A DNA stretch of 64,000 bases from contig NC_031771.1 of NCBI RefSeq assembly GCF_001522545.3, forward strand, positions 1,542,283 through 1,606,282. The letters run 5' to 3'. Below are positions 37,652-50,885 of this stretch, one piece after another (positions within the stretch are counted from its first letter, which is position 1; every line of letters starts with the position of its first letter). The translations under genes were made by a program, and so were the position numbers. The notes below the pieces were generated by a model. That model was given only the letters and a program-made list of their open reading frames with translations, did not search any database and was not told the origin of the DNA. Source of the stretch: Parus major (taxonomy: Eukaryota; Chordata; Aves; Passeriformes; Paridae).

Positions 37652-37793
37652 CAGAGCAGCCCCAGCTGTGTGTGAGGCATGGCTGCAGGACTGACTCACG
37701 GTGCAGTTTGGCTGAGGGAACCCAGAGCAGCCCCAGCTGTGTGTGAGGCATGGCTGCAGGACTGACTCACGGTGCAGTTTGGCTGAGGGAACC
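37652..37793. repeat. Exact 71-bp tandem duplication
   Basis: The segment starting CAGAGCAGCCCCAGCTGTG at 37652 is repeated at 37723 and runs to GAGGGAACC at 37793. I saw no mismatch between the two copies. Identity points to a recent duplication or an assembly artefact. It lies in noncoding DNA. Confidence 0.9.
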
Positions 37794-40700
37794 TGCATGG
37801 CCTCAGATCGCTTAAAGGAGTCAGCCCTGCTGAGCCCTGCCTTGATAAGTGACAGATGCTGCCAGCCTGGAATGGTGTGTTGCTGCTTACAGTGCTGAAT
37901 TTCCTGCAGAACTGGCCCGTCAAAGGATCAGGATCATCTTTCCTAGCTCATTTATCAGGCTCAGACTCTTTCTGTAGTGGTGTAATTAAGAGAGTTGTAA
38001 GCTTCTCCTTCCCATTCCAGCTTGCACGTGCCAAAAACTGTCATTTCAAGAGGAGCCCCTGCATTTGTGTGACTTTTAGGCAGGGCTGCCTCAGCTGTGA
38101 GGAGCAACAGCTCAGCAGGGCCAAGCTGGACCGGGGTCTTCCTTTCTGAAGGACACAGCACTTGCCCTGTGAATGATCCAGGCTGGTGGAACCACACTGG
38201 CTTTTCCTGCAGCACATCTCTCAAGCTGAATTGCCCTTAAGCCACCCAGCCCTGAACCTGCTTCACTGGCATCTGCAGCCACTGTGCAGGTGTGCTGGGC
38301 TGCCACTGAACTTCTTCCCTGAGTTCAACTCCCATTTTCTGATCAGGTGTGTGGGTGGCCTGCAGTTTCCCTGATCCCAGCAAGGTCTGCTTCAAACAGT
38401 GAGATCTGAGTCTGGGAAAAAGATGGCTTTAAAGACACTACCTTTGGTTTTGCAGGGAAGTGTAAGGAGCTGGATTGATGCTCTGGGTGTGCAGTGTCCC
38501 TGTCCTGTGTGCCTGCCAGGGCATGCTGGTGGCTGGCAGGCAGGTGGGAGACAGCTTTTCCTTGGAGATTTTCTCTTATCCGTAGTAACCCACAGTCTAT
38601 TTGGATAATGACACAGCAGGCCTTCTCCATGCCACTTACAGTAAAAGTGCAAATCTGATTCATGCTGCTGCAGCAGTGCAGTCCTGCCTTGTGTTTGTGT
38701 ACTAAGAACTAGCTGTGGAACTGCTTACTTCCTAGTGCCTCTCAACTTCAGGCAAGAAAAAGAAACCAAAACAAAACCCCACCCCAACTCTCTCCCCCCT
38801 CCAAAAAAAACCCCAAACCAAAAATCAGACCCAAAAAAATAATTTTCCTCTCAGCAGTATCTTAGAGCTTTGTAATTCTTTACACCCATTATATGTGTTA
38901 TTTCATTTCTGGTTCATGAAATACACTGTAGGTGGCAAAGCATCCCACAAGAATTTGGCAATGTAATTGATTTCACAATTAAGTTCAGAACATCTCCTGT
39001 CACCCCTGAAGGTTCCAGTTCTTCATGGATTGCCTTTAGACCATCCCAAGGAAGCAAGGCTTTAAGAATGATGTTCTCTGAAGAACTAAAACAAGGAGGA
39101 ATTAAAGTCACATGATGGAGAGACATGAAACTTTTTTTAAAAGTAGATCATTCTTCTGTGAGTTCTTTTAAGAAATGGTGCTTGGATAGATCATTAACAC
39201 AGTAAGTGTTGTGAGAGGGGAAAGACAGGTCAGATTTGGTAAAATGCAGCTTTGGTGACAAACAGCACAAGTTTCTTTTTGAATGTTCATTTCAGTTCTC
39301 TCGTGTGATATGAGTGCAGATTTTCTGTTTGTGCTTTAAGTTTTAGAGCTATTCTGAAACGTATCGTGGCAAAGTGTAAGTGTTTGAAACCGGCCATGCT
39401 GCAGGATGCAGATAAATCATCTGAGGGCTGGATTCAGTCAGCTCTGGCCTTGTCATAGGCAGGGTGCTGACAGCCCTGCTGATTTCAGAGAGTGCTGGCA
39501 CAGAACCCAGTGCTGGCTGCCCCACGGTCTGTGTGTCACTGAGCTCTGGTGTGGCTGCTCTTAGCTCTCCCGGGCCTTGCTCGGAGCAGGGGAACGCCTG
39601 TAGAGGTCCCTGTTGTACTGCAAATCCAGGACTCCTCCTTTATGACCCAGTTAGGAAGGAAACAAAAAAAAGTGCAGGTAGTCATTAAAATCTCAGTGTA
39701 AGTAGTCATTAATTATCATGACAGCAATAAAATCTTGTACTATGACTAGACTTGGGGCTGTTCCTACTCTCGCTGAACTGAGTTGGAAGCAAGAGCAGGT
39801 TCTGTGAGAGACCTTGGCAAGCTGGAGGAGGTGTGCAAGGGAGGGAACTGTTCACTGGGCTGGTTTGGGAGCACTGGGCCCTTTTGGCTCTTGGCTGCAC
39901 AGCTGGGAAGAGCTCACTCTGTGAGGCTGCCGGGGTTGGGAGCTGGGGCACTTGGTCTGAGAGCAGGGTTTGACTTGGTATGAAGCCTGTGGCCTGTGGG
40001 CAAGCAAACCTCTAAATGAGAGGTTGCTCAGTCAAATTAAAATTCTACTTCCATTTTTCATAAGTATAAACATAAAAATAGTCTATGAGACACATTTTCA
40101 CAGACATACTAGGGTTAAAACTGCTTTTGATGCTTATTCTCTGGAGCAGTTTGGGATGAGCTGAGCTTGGTAGTCGAGGTGTGTCTTGCATAGCCACTCT
40201 GGGGGAGTTTTCCATTTCATGATTTGGGGGTTTTGCCCTATTGTGAAATTAGAGCCATCTGTGAATGGTCACCTACCTTGGCTCTGGGCTCAGTTTTCTA
40301 ATTCATAAAAAGGTTAAAGGTATCCAAAGGTGAGGTTTTGATTCCATGTCTAAGACTGAGTCACTTAAATGCTAATTTTTAATCAAAACTTCTTGTTGAA
40401 TTTATCTGGTGAATATTGGCACAGAAGTTTCCTTGTATAGATCCCCTAGTGGCATTTTTTTATGAAGGCATTTTGTCTTTTAATAAGCAAAAATACAGTT
40501 TAGTGCATTTTGGATACCTGATATTCAAATGCCAGGTGTGTTTGCTGGCCAAAATGTGGTGTGGCAGCATTGCCCTTGGCTGAGCCAGCCTGGGGTGCCC
40601 AGTATGGGGCAGCCTCCGAGGCAGGGTATGTCTGTGAGCCCAGAGCTGTGTTTCCACACCTGCTGCCTCAGGCCTGAATTGTTGCTGGGAGCTCAGATTT

Positions 40701-42801
40701 TGGAGCACTCTTGCCATGTGCCAGTTCATCTGCCATCACCTTCAGATTCCCAAGCCGAGGGGGGGACATTACAATCCAGGTACACATCTGCGAGAGCATG
40801 TGCCCTGTCGCTCCAAATCTGTTATGCTCTTTGCCTTTTTAGAAATGGTGATTCAGGTTTTTTTGTTTGGGGGGCACAGGGAATGCAAGAGCCCTTCCTT
40901 CCTCCTCCTCATCCAAGGCTGTTGTGCAGAGAGGCCTCCCCACAGCTCCCTCTGGCAAACCGCACAGCCAGGCTTGAGACACGAGAGGACAGGGCAAGAA
41001 TGTCTTTGCAAGCATGTCTGAGTAACTCGGGCAGAGCTAATTTGTTTGACATCATTTCAGTACGTAAGGCTGAGTCCATTTGTGTCCCATTGTTCTGGCA
41101 AAGCCCAGGACAAACGGCATTTTATTGATTCCTGCCTCGGTTTGACAGAGCGCGGCAGCGGATTTGGCCGTGAGCACTGTTGTGGGAAGCTGCCTCAATA
41201 GGTGCCAGTGCCCAACTCAAAGGCTGTGGGGCAAAGGCTGGGCCTCACAGGGAGCTGTGGCAGCTTGGCCACACGGAGGATCCGAGCTCTTCCCCAGAGT
41301 GCAGCCCTGATGTGCCAGCAGCAGCCACATCTGGGCAGGGGAAGCAGGGCGGGATGAGTCAGTGACACGGGGTGGGGGAGCGGAACCTTGAGTTACAGTG
41401 CCGTGCCACAACATGCAGGATTGGGCTGAGAATTCTGTGCTTTTCCCCTTCTTTTCACGGCTACGGCATTGCGTGTTCATGGGCGTTCCTGGGGGAGATG
41501 CTCTTCAGGAAGGGCAGCTCAAGGAGGGCCTCCGAGTGGCCTTGTCTGTGTTTGTGATTTTTGGGAAGTCAGCATCTCAGGAGTTTTTGGGTGTAAGTCT
41601 TTGTAGTTCTGACATGGTGCTTTGGTAGCTTTGTGTGTCAGGATGGATGACTCCTGCAGGGCAGGCTGCTGCTGTCAAAGCAGTGCCCTTCCAGGGCATG
41701 CAACTGATGTCCTGAAACACAGGCAGGACTCCCAAGGAACTGAAAGAGAGGAAATTCTCTTGCCCTTTCCCCTTGCCTTATGAATGCTTCTCTTGACTTC
41801 CTTGGTGGCATGTTGACGATGTCTCTTGTGCAAATAGATATGAAACTTCTCCCTGGGGCACTTCTCAGCCGTCTCCTGAATTCCTTTCTCCATCACTAAC
41901 GACGTTTTCCATCAAGATTACAGCGGGAAAAAAATGTTCTCTATGGGCTAGGTGCTCCCCTGTGCGTGAAAAGTGTGTGCAGGAGCCAAGAAACACTAGG
42001 AGTTTCTTCCTGATTGTTCCCAAGAAGAATGGAGAGTGACGCAGGGGATGGCATGACCTTACACCAACACACACACACTGCAAGACCTGCACAGAAATGT
42101 CTGTGACCTCAGCGTGACAATGAGGAATTTGGGGGTGGTCTGACCCAGCTGGGTGTCCCTTTGCATTCCTCCCTGACCTTTTCCTTCTGGCCCAGTGGTG
42201 TTCTTATCAGCCTCATCCTTCCTGGCCTACCCGAAAGAGGTGCCTTCCCACACCAGCAGGTGGTCTCGTGTAATTTGGGTTCCATTTTCAAACTACAGCC
42301 TGAAAGGACTTTAAGAGGGTCCAGCAGCATCATATAAGATGGTTCTGAGTAAGGGTTAGTTTGATTGTTTTTTAAGCCATTAAGGATTTGTGAAATGCAC
42401 CGGCAGAAGGCCTCCACCAAAGGCTTTTCAAGACAATTAATCATGAAGTAGGGCTCTGTGATTTTCCCAATCAGCTCTGGCCTAACTCCAATCCCTGCTG
42501 CAGGCTGTAATAAAGCATTTGTTGCCTTCAGTGGGTGCAGGCTCAGGCTGTTTGCACCACCTTCAGACCGGGGGTATTTAGGAGTTTATCGTTTTTGAGT
42601 GCTGTGGGATTCTTAAAAATTCCTATTTGTTCGTGCTGGTTTCTTGAGTGAGAAGTACCATGATACATAAGAAGAGCAAGGTGAGAGAAACAAGCCAACG
42701 TGACCCTCAGTGACAGCCACTCAGAGATGTAAGTGTGCTTTGAATGGTACTTGAAGGTTAAAAACCCTGGGTGGAGGAGGAAACTCAGGGGCACTTGGCC
42801 A

Positions 42802-42823
42802 GTGTGTGTGTGTTTGTGTGTGT
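42802..42823. repeat. (GT)n microsatellite
   Basis: About ten GT units, interrupted by one extra pair of T residues. It is an ordinary simple repeat. Confidence 0.85.
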
Positions 42824-45800
42824 AGGCACAATTTGGGTAAAGCCTGTCCAAATCCTGGGCTGCCACGGGCTTCCTGGGACTGTGCATTGTCCATAATTTC
42901 AGTGAATTGAAGTGAGGCTGCTGCCCTCCCTCAGTACAAGTAGTTCTGTGTGTGTGCATTAAAAGAGAACATGACACAGAAGGGAGACGAATTCCCTTTG
43001 TCTTCCAAACACTGGAATACATTTGTTTAAGACTGTGCATTGCTTCATTATTTGCACATCCTTCCTTCAGCACTTAAGCTGCGTGCTGAATTCCTATTAT
43101 ACCAAATGATATTTTCTGTGATCATTGTCCAGGTGACATGGAAAAACACGGTCAAATATTGACAGAGGAGCCCTGTATGTGTCAGATAAAAAATCTCCGA
43201 CTTTAATGTGCATACCACACCTTGTGCTGATGAAGAGCTGAGGCTGTGCCTGAGATATCGGGTGGTTTGGTAATGTTGAACAGCAAGTTTGTCCTTATTT
43301 CTCATAAAAATAATCTTTGTTGACCCAGAGCTTGTGTTCATGCAGATCAGTACATGTGCAGAAAGCCCTGCAGAAAACGTTCCATTATCTTTCAAAGGAC
43401 TCAGGGAAACCCAAACCCCACCAATGTGGGGGAGGGTTGGACCCCCTGTGCCCCCTGCCTTGTCCCTCCTGCAGCCTGTGGCACAGGGGCAGGTCTGTAT
43501 GCAGAAGGTGCAGATCGGGGCCTGTGAAATCTTTCTCTGCACCAGAGCTCTGGTCCAGTCCTTTCCACATGCAAATTCCCCCAGGGTCTATGGTCCTGTG
43601 CAGAATGCAAAAGTGATCATTGGCAGAAATTGCAGTTAATATAAATAAGACAAAATTACAGTTCTGTAGGATTTAGTGTGAGTCACTGCCAAAGAAGTCC
43701 AAGTAGAGCTTTCCTCATATCACAGAGAGTGAGATGTTACAAAAGCAGCTTTATCTGTTTCAGGTGACCTGTTAGTTTAGAGGCTTGAGCATGGCTCCTG
43801 TCTCTTCTGTAAAGCAGCAAAGAGCTAAACATTGAATTTCACCTGTGCTGAGGGTGAGCAAGCAGCAAAGGGAATAGCACAGATTGTTGGGCTGAGCCTG
43901 CTGTGCACCAGGTCTGATGTGTCCCAGGGGAGGCGGGCCCAAGGGACAGAGAGGTCATGGCATGGGAATATAATGACCCGATGGTTTTCCCCTCCTGAAT
44001 CTCTCTCCGTGGTCATGTTTAAATTTCCCTTCTCCCACAGTATGGATCAGGACTGCAGCACCAGGAACAGGAGCCTGGGAGGCAACAGTGCTGCTCTGGC
44101 TCAGCATCCACTGAGGAAATGAAATCCATTACAAGGGCGGGAGTGGAGCACAGGGACAAAAGTAGGAGTCCCTGCCTCTGCACACTTTTGATAAGTTAGA
44201 GATGCTGTGCCATCAGACAAACATCCAAAACAGCTACAAGGATGCCATGGGGATCAAAGTGTTACAGACTTTGAAGGTAGTTCAGAGGTGCTGGGTTATG
44301 GTAAACCAATGCTTAGTTCATACCTAACACTGCATCTGTACATGGAAAACCAGTCTTGCTCCCAGTGTGATCTCTAGGGGAAGCAGGCAACATTTCAGCA
44401 GCCAGCTGAAATTATCCAGAGACTCCTTTGGCCTGACACGCTGCAGAGAAAGTGGAGCCTTCTCTGCCTCTGCTTTGGCTTTTGCTCCTTGCCTCCTTCA
44501 GCCCTGCCATCAATAAACAACTGGGGGGAGTTTCGGGTGTTACTAATTTTAAGAAAGTGGTTTTAAGAATGTTTTGCCTCTCCAGAGCTTTCATAACATA
44601 TAGTAATAGAGGCTTTTGGCAGGAGCAGTAAAGCAAATTGCTCCCACCCTCCGTCAGCATGCGGTAAGCTCTGTGTGTGTGTGAGTGTCCCAGCAGCCAC
44701 GTGACTGAAAGTCTGAACACGGCACCTGGGAAGCTGGGAATGCCCGTGTGAAGCACGCAGGCTCCGTGTCCTGCACAGAAGCACTGGCCTCTGCTCTCCC
44801 ACGCTCACTGGGCCCATGATCTCTGCCAACTCATGCAGTTCTCTGGAACTGCTTATTTTGGAGGTGATGGGGAATGTTTCTGTCACCGGGGATGCACATC
44901 CTTGCACCATGGTTTATTCTAAGCCTTAATTTTCTCTGCTTTTGAGGCTTGCATCAGACTTTCAGGCACTATTGAACAGACACATTTGTGTTTATCTGCC
45001 TGCCTGGTAAGGGAAAGGTAAGCAATTTTTATGCTTCAAATGCCTCTCATATCTCCCCAAGGGCATTTAGTTATCTCGTTCCTTGGCTGTAGGTACAGTT
45101 GTAGTGGGTGTAAGTTACAGCTTCCTCCTGCTCTATCTGCAGAGCAATCTGGATCCCAGCTGAGTTCATAGTGCAGTATGCAGTGATCTACCTTAGAGCA
45201 AGAAGGGTCAGGACTTCACACTGCTGCCTTTTCCCCCTTGTTTTAAATTGAGCCAGCTCCTTATGATTTCCTTTACAGCGAACATCTATTTCAGGTGTGG
45301 CTGTCGCTGTTCCAGGGGTGCTAATGACGGGTGAGAGGGGTGTAACACAGGCCTGACATTTCCAGGTGACAGTAGGGATGACACCAGAGCAGTCTGTGTC
45401 ACTCACAGGAGCAGAGGGGTAGAAAATGGTGTCCTATCTATGAAGGTTTTGGGATCACTGCCAAGGTTGTGCTGGGAATCAGACTGAAATGAGACTTGTT
45501 CCAGTTTTTTCTTGCTTGTGATATAGCATATGGGTCTTGCCCTTTTAGCCAAAGTCTGGGGGAAGTAGCTGAATGCTTTTCTGGCATCTGACCTGATGCT
45601 GCCATGATTGTAGCCTGGAGTTACAGTTCTTCAAGGCACTTGTTTTTGGAGCTAAGGATGTCCTGTCAGACTACTTGGCATCAGCACGCTCCCAGTAGTG
45701 GGTTGTTCACATGTGAATGAGCAGTGACTCAACTCGGTGCTTGTACCTCTACACCAAGAGTTCTTAGCATTGCTCTTCTGTTTGCTTCCATGCTGGAGCT

Positions 45801-46379
45801 TCCCTCTGCATGAAAGCAATTCCTCCATCCCTCAGAGCTGGCTACCCAGTTACTCAAATATGGGCCAACCAGGATAGGTGTACCTTGCTTTTAACAAACT
45901 CTTTAGCTGATGGGGACCTTTGAGATTGTCTCTAGCTCTGCTAGAAGGTTCTGTCCTGAGATGCACTGCCAAAACATCAGTTTGGTGTTAGGACTTCTTT
46001 TTGAAAGGCATCTCTCGATTTACTGCAGAAAATTTGCAAATTGCAGACAGGTATCTAAATATAGACCATCAAAAAACCCTATTTCCAACACTGAAGAAAC
46101 TCACAGGAAAATTTAGGTTTTTCTCCGTGTGTCCCTGTCTTCATTCAGCTGGAATGGATTGTTTATATGAAAGAGAAAAAAAACCCTACCTCTAGGTAAG
46201 ATGTAGCAACAAGCATTTGTATCAGTGGAGCTCCCTTGCCTTCTCTACCACAGTGACAGCTACACAGCCTAAGTCTCTGGTAAATAATGCCATCAGTAAA
46301 AATTGACATAAAATCCCCAGCAAATGCTCTCCTAATGCACCAAGTCCAGAAGCAATTTGCAGAAGCCATGAAGTAGAAG

Positions 46380-46745
46380 TCTTGGTCTGTACCATGAGAG
46401 GCTACGCGTGGTCAGTACGGGTTGTGCAACGTTACCAGCGAAGCCGTAGGACGGAGAGACAGCCTTACTGCAGACGGGCATGTATCAAACTGGTCAAGTG
46501 CAGCTGAGGGGCTTCTAACAGGATATTTACAAATCGGTGATATCCTGTTTATGGGAACCATGTAAACAATCGAAGGCCGTTGCCCAAAGGCTCCAGTGTT
46601 ACTCAGATCTGCGTAAAAGGCAGTTCTGACACGAGCAGCGCGGCTCCCGTGATGCGGCGCGGCGGTCAGAGCTGCTCGGCTGTAATTAACTGTGCGCAGC
46701 GCGTTGCATAAGGTGCAGCGTGGGGCACTGGGAAAAGGCTTGCAC
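46380..46745. promoter_or_regulatory. Isolated intergenic CpG cluster
   Basis: About two dozen CpGs occur in roughly 360 bp, in an otherwise CpG-poor interval about 7.5 kb before EREG. The block contains forkhead-type motifs in opposite orientation (TGTTTA and TGTAAACA near 46,545-46,570) and a small inverted repeat AGGATAT/ATATCCT. The minus strand has an open frame of 150 codons (46412-46864) with no recognised family. It may be an enhancer, an unannotated promoter or an old inserted element. Confidence 0.35.
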
Positions 46746-49700
46746 AGAGATCTCTGGTTCAGCGTAGTTAACCTGTGTGCCCTTTCAAGGGGCTGGCTTG
46801 CAAAGATGGGTAATGAGCTTTGTGTACTGTAGCTCTTCCTGGAAATGCCCCTCCTGGTGCACAAAGGGGAATGTTACGGGAACAAAACAGGGGGATGGGT
46901 TGAGGAGGAAGGATGGAGACAGAAGAGCAGAGCTGTGCTCTGCACAGGCTCTCAGGTCTGGCATGTTTCACCTGAGACAGGTTGTCTCCTGTGCCGGCTT
47001 AATGGGCTTCAGGCTGATGTCAGGCTGCTTGTGTGCTGGGCTTGGGCAGGGTAGCTTAATCCGGGTGTGGAGCTGGAAAGTGAGTGTGTGATGCTTCAGG
47101 GGGTGACCTCGGTTTGTAGTCACACTTCAAGTCAGGGCCCACAAGAGTCTTATCCTGAGCATCTGATGTGCAGCCTCACCAAAAAGGGGTTCTCAGGGCT
47201 ATCTGCTGAAGATCCTATGGAGGAACTATTGTTGTTCAGAAGTTTAACAACTTGCAGAGACCAAATTTGTAGTCAGCAGCCTTGGTGAAGTCATCCTCGT
47301 TCCCTAGCCCTTTATTTCCTACATGAAGGACCAAGACCCTGGCTGCAGGAGACTTGGTCAAGAACTGCCAGGCACAGCTTAGTGCTGTTGTTAATTTAAT
47401 AGCATTGCTGATCTCATTGAACCCAGCCCTGGCCTTTGTCCTGTCCCACTTGCTTTACACGCATGCGCTCCCAGTGTCATAAAGGAAATCTCCTGCCTCT
47501 CTTAAATAACACTAAGCTTCAGGAACGAGGACGAGGGGGTGGATGTGTAGATACCACACGGAGTAGTTATCCGGGAAGTGTCCCAGTCAGCCAGCTGGCC
47601 ACTGCCACCTCCCCCCCGGGACATCCAGTTATGGATTCCTGTCTCATCCCTTCTCCTATTTGCACCTCAAACAACCAGTGCCCTCTGTGCCCATGGATGG
47701 AGAGACAGGACAAGTTCCCTGGAGCCTGGGCCCTTCACCTCCCTTTAGCCAAACCCACAGCCCCTTGCTGAGAGAGCAGAGACACATGCAGGCGCTGAAC
47801 ACTTTTTATTTTCCTTTTTTGTGTGGGAGGAATCCAGGCTGCACTCTTGAGATAGGCTGGGGAGCAGCCAGCTCTGACCAGAGAACAGGGGTCTGTCTCC
47901 TGCTGTCCTGGTAGCTGACAGCAGCCTGACCTGCATAAATGGGAGGGAAAATCAGCCTTGTAGGCAGATGATTTCCACCTTTGCAGGAGCTCTTCCTGCC
48001 CTTCTCAGCCCCACAGAGGCCTACAGTGATTCCCTGTGGCTTCCAGCCAGTACCCAGTCTGTGGCAAAGTTAGCTAATCCATTTCTTCCGTGCGTGACCT
48101 AGGAACGGTGACCAGGGAGACTTGGATACCTGAGATGATGTTCAGACCATTGATGGGAGGAGAAGGTGACTAGACAATGATTTCACATAGTCTTGGTCAT
48201 TCACAAACCAAACCCCAGAGGTTTCCACATAGCCTGTGACTCATGGGCTCTCAGGAGTTGGTGGTACTGAATTCACTGGAGATCAAAGAATATGGAGTTT
48301 TATAGCAGGTTGGGCCCAGTCAGGGAAAACACCGAATGGAAATGTGTTGTTGGGTGTTGCAATGTCAGAGTGTTCCCGATCAGCTTCTTTCCGTTCTACC
48401 TGTATCTACCTGCAGGCAGGGAGATGATATCCAGTCTGGCTCCCAGCTGATGAGAGCTGGAGGGAGTGCCACGGATTATTTTTGCTGGAGTTGTAGGAGA
48501 GCTTCACTGGGGACCACAGTGTCCTAGTTTGAAATGTCACTGCAGCGAAGAATTGGGCACCTGTGTTTATAGCTCCCTGGGGCAGACTGTCTCATCACCT
48601 CTGAATGACAACAGCCAAACAGCCAGCACAATAAAGGCCTGACCCTCACAGCCTTTTTTTTTTTTTTTTTTTTTTTGGTCACTTCAGTAATAGTAATGAT
48701 TAACAGTAATTATCAGAATTATCAGAACAGTAGTGGGAGTGTCCCATAATGCTAGTGGATGGGGGAATTCCACTAAGCACATCTGCTACAATGCTTAGCG
48801 CTGGTTACGAGGCCAAACAAATACACTTGGAGACCTGTGGCTCTTTCCTAGATTTGGTTTCTGGAACATGTGCTGGCTAAGCTGGTTTAAGCTGTTTACT
48901 CCATCATCCCTAATGACACCTTCCTCCTGTCCAGGGAGCATGGCTGGCGTGCAGGTGACAGCCACTGCTGTGTTGCAGCCAAAACGTGGAGTCTGTGGAC
49001 AGCTGAAGTCCCAGTGGTGGGGCAGGGCCTGGAGCACGGGGCGAGGCACAGCTCGGTGCTGCTTTGGATTCAGCAGGCCAAGCACAGCCAGGGAACAGCT
49101 CACTGGTCAGCCCTTCCTCTGCTCCTATATGCTTGAGGTACAGGAGTGAAGTATTTATCAAGGACCAAAACAAATTTGCCAGAGGGATTGAAGCCATTGC
49201 AGCTGAGGCGTGTCACAGCCAGGATTCCCAGATGGAGCAGTGAAGAGTCAGGGGTTCTGCTGGTGATGTGTGTGCAGCACATACTGCTCAGGCTTTAGTG
49301 CAGGCCTTAGAGGCTGATGCCGTGCTTCTCACTGACAGTGTCTTCCTCTTGTCTTCCCCATGCTGGCACTAGCTGTCTCCATGAGGGGTACAGGAGAGGC
49401 ATGGAAGGTCGAGATGGAGAGCCCACAGTCAGGAGGGACTGCTGTGCAGAAAGCCTGAGAGCAGCTGGTGAGTCACACCGCTCCCCATCACAGTGGGTTT
49501 GCTCTCATTTCACTGCAGTGAGGTGGGTGGCACTCTCTGAGCAGAGCCATCCAGTGGGTGGGCCATGCACTCACCCACCAGGAGCATGCTGCCATGTAGA
49601 GATTTCAGGGCATAAATGATAACACCCGTGTGTGCCCATGGTGACTTGTCAGGGAAAGCAGTCTTCATCTTTGGACATGTTCAGTCTCTCAGCGCTTAAT

Positions 49701-50743
49701 CCTTGTCCCTGGAGAACGAGAAATGCTCAGTGGAAGAGGTGACTGTATATTATTATATATGGTGCTGATGGACAGGACAGCACACAGGACTGATGGGTAA
49801 GGGGCTGCTGTTCTCCCAGCTTGCTTGCAACCTACTGCATGCTGTGGGGAAATCCCCTTTGCTTCAAGCTTTGTCCTTCTGTTATTCTGTTCCATGGAAT
49901 TGCTCTAAACAGTTCCCCCAAAGCAAGGAGAAACAATTAATAGATATAGGGACAGTGGCAGGGGGGGACTTGGCTTGATAGCATTCTCAGCAAGGGCATG
50001 GGTTTGTTCAGCACCAGGTAAAGGCAGAAGCCACAGAAAGACTCCACAAATGAGAAAGGCTTCAACCCCTGGGAGGCTAAGAAATCACTCAGCATGGAGC
50101 ACTGGGCTGTAATTAGGAAAGGGAAATCACCAGCTGAGCATTAAGAAGTTCTTGCTGCCCGTGAGATGTGTTGAGCCGTTCAGGATTTGCCCAGGGGAGA
50201 GTAATGGCAAAGTCATACAAGCCAGGAGGATAACGTTTTAAAAACTGCCCTTTAGGGAGGAATGCAGCGTGAACTGGGAGACCTGTCTCCCTTTTCAGTG
50301 CCATCTTCTGAGATGGATGAGAATTAGCTGCTTGGGGGTTTTTTCTTTCTTTTTTAAATTGCTGGTTCATGCTGACCCAAGAAGTTGGCAAAGGAATCGG
50401 TGAACTTGGGAAATTGTTCTTTTATTTTTAATAGCAAAACATCTATGTTGTCCAGTAACTTTGACCTCATGCTGTGTTTACAGGAAGAGCCATAGGCCAC
50501 TTTCAGCCCTGGGTGCAGAATTTGAACTTTCATAGTTTATAGGAGAGACTGGTTGTTTAATTAATCCCTCCCATTCGTGGCAAATTTGAAACTGACCTTT
50601 AAATGGAGTAATTTGGCTCAAGGTTTTTCTTTGCTCCATTTCCTCCAGATGATTGCATCTACGTATTCCAGTTAAAAATACATTCCCTTCTTAGGACATT
50701 TGTCGTTCCCATGAGGCCCAAGATTTTTACCATTTATGATTTT
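46746..50743. other. Intergenic interval EPGN-EREG, middle part
   Basis: No recognised gene. The only clear feature is a 23-base T run at 48654-48676. Confidence 0.65.
48654..48676. repeat. 23-base poly(T) tract
   Basis: An uninterrupted run of 23 T. It could be the tail of a minus-strand retroposed sequence, but I saw no target-site duplication and no recognisable cargo to its right. It is treated as a homopolymer. Confidence 0.9.
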
Positions 50744-50885
50744 CACAAAATCATGGAATCATTTAGGTTGGAAAGGCTCTCTAAGGTCATTGACTCCAAC
50801 CATTCCCCCAGCACTGCAAAGCCCACTGCTGAGCTGTAATTCCAGTTCCACATCTACACTCCTTTTATATCCTTTTGGGAACTTA
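50744..50885 (-). mobile_element. CR1 LINE fragment, 3' end, minus strand
   Basis: The plus strand reads AATCATTTAGGTTGGAAAGG, then CTCCAACCATTCCCCCAGCA and CCACATCTACACTCCTTTTA. This is the familiar reverse-complement 3' end of avian CR1. The copy is short, 5'-truncated and diverged. It begins at the CR1 3' terminus near 50744. The distal limit is approximate. Confidence 0.8.

Larger units (their letters stand above)
36410..46380. other. Intergenic interval EPGN-EREG, proximal part
   Basis: About 10 kb without a recognised gene. It holds a 71-bp tandem duplication at 37652-37793, an A/C-rich low-complexity stretch near 38,755-38,840 and a (GT)n tract at 42802-42823. I looked for EGF-type cysteine patterns such as those of AREG or BTC and saw none. 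A full six-frame profile search was not possible. Confidence 0.65.

Noticed and set aside
46412..46864. 150-codon minus-strand gene in the CpG cluster
   Set aside because: CpG-rich DNA has few stop codons and so gives long frames by composition. No start context, splice sites or family resemblance support it.
48600..48760. Processed pseudogene tail marked by the 23-base T run
   Set aside because: No target-site duplication and no recognisable gene sequence lies next to the run.
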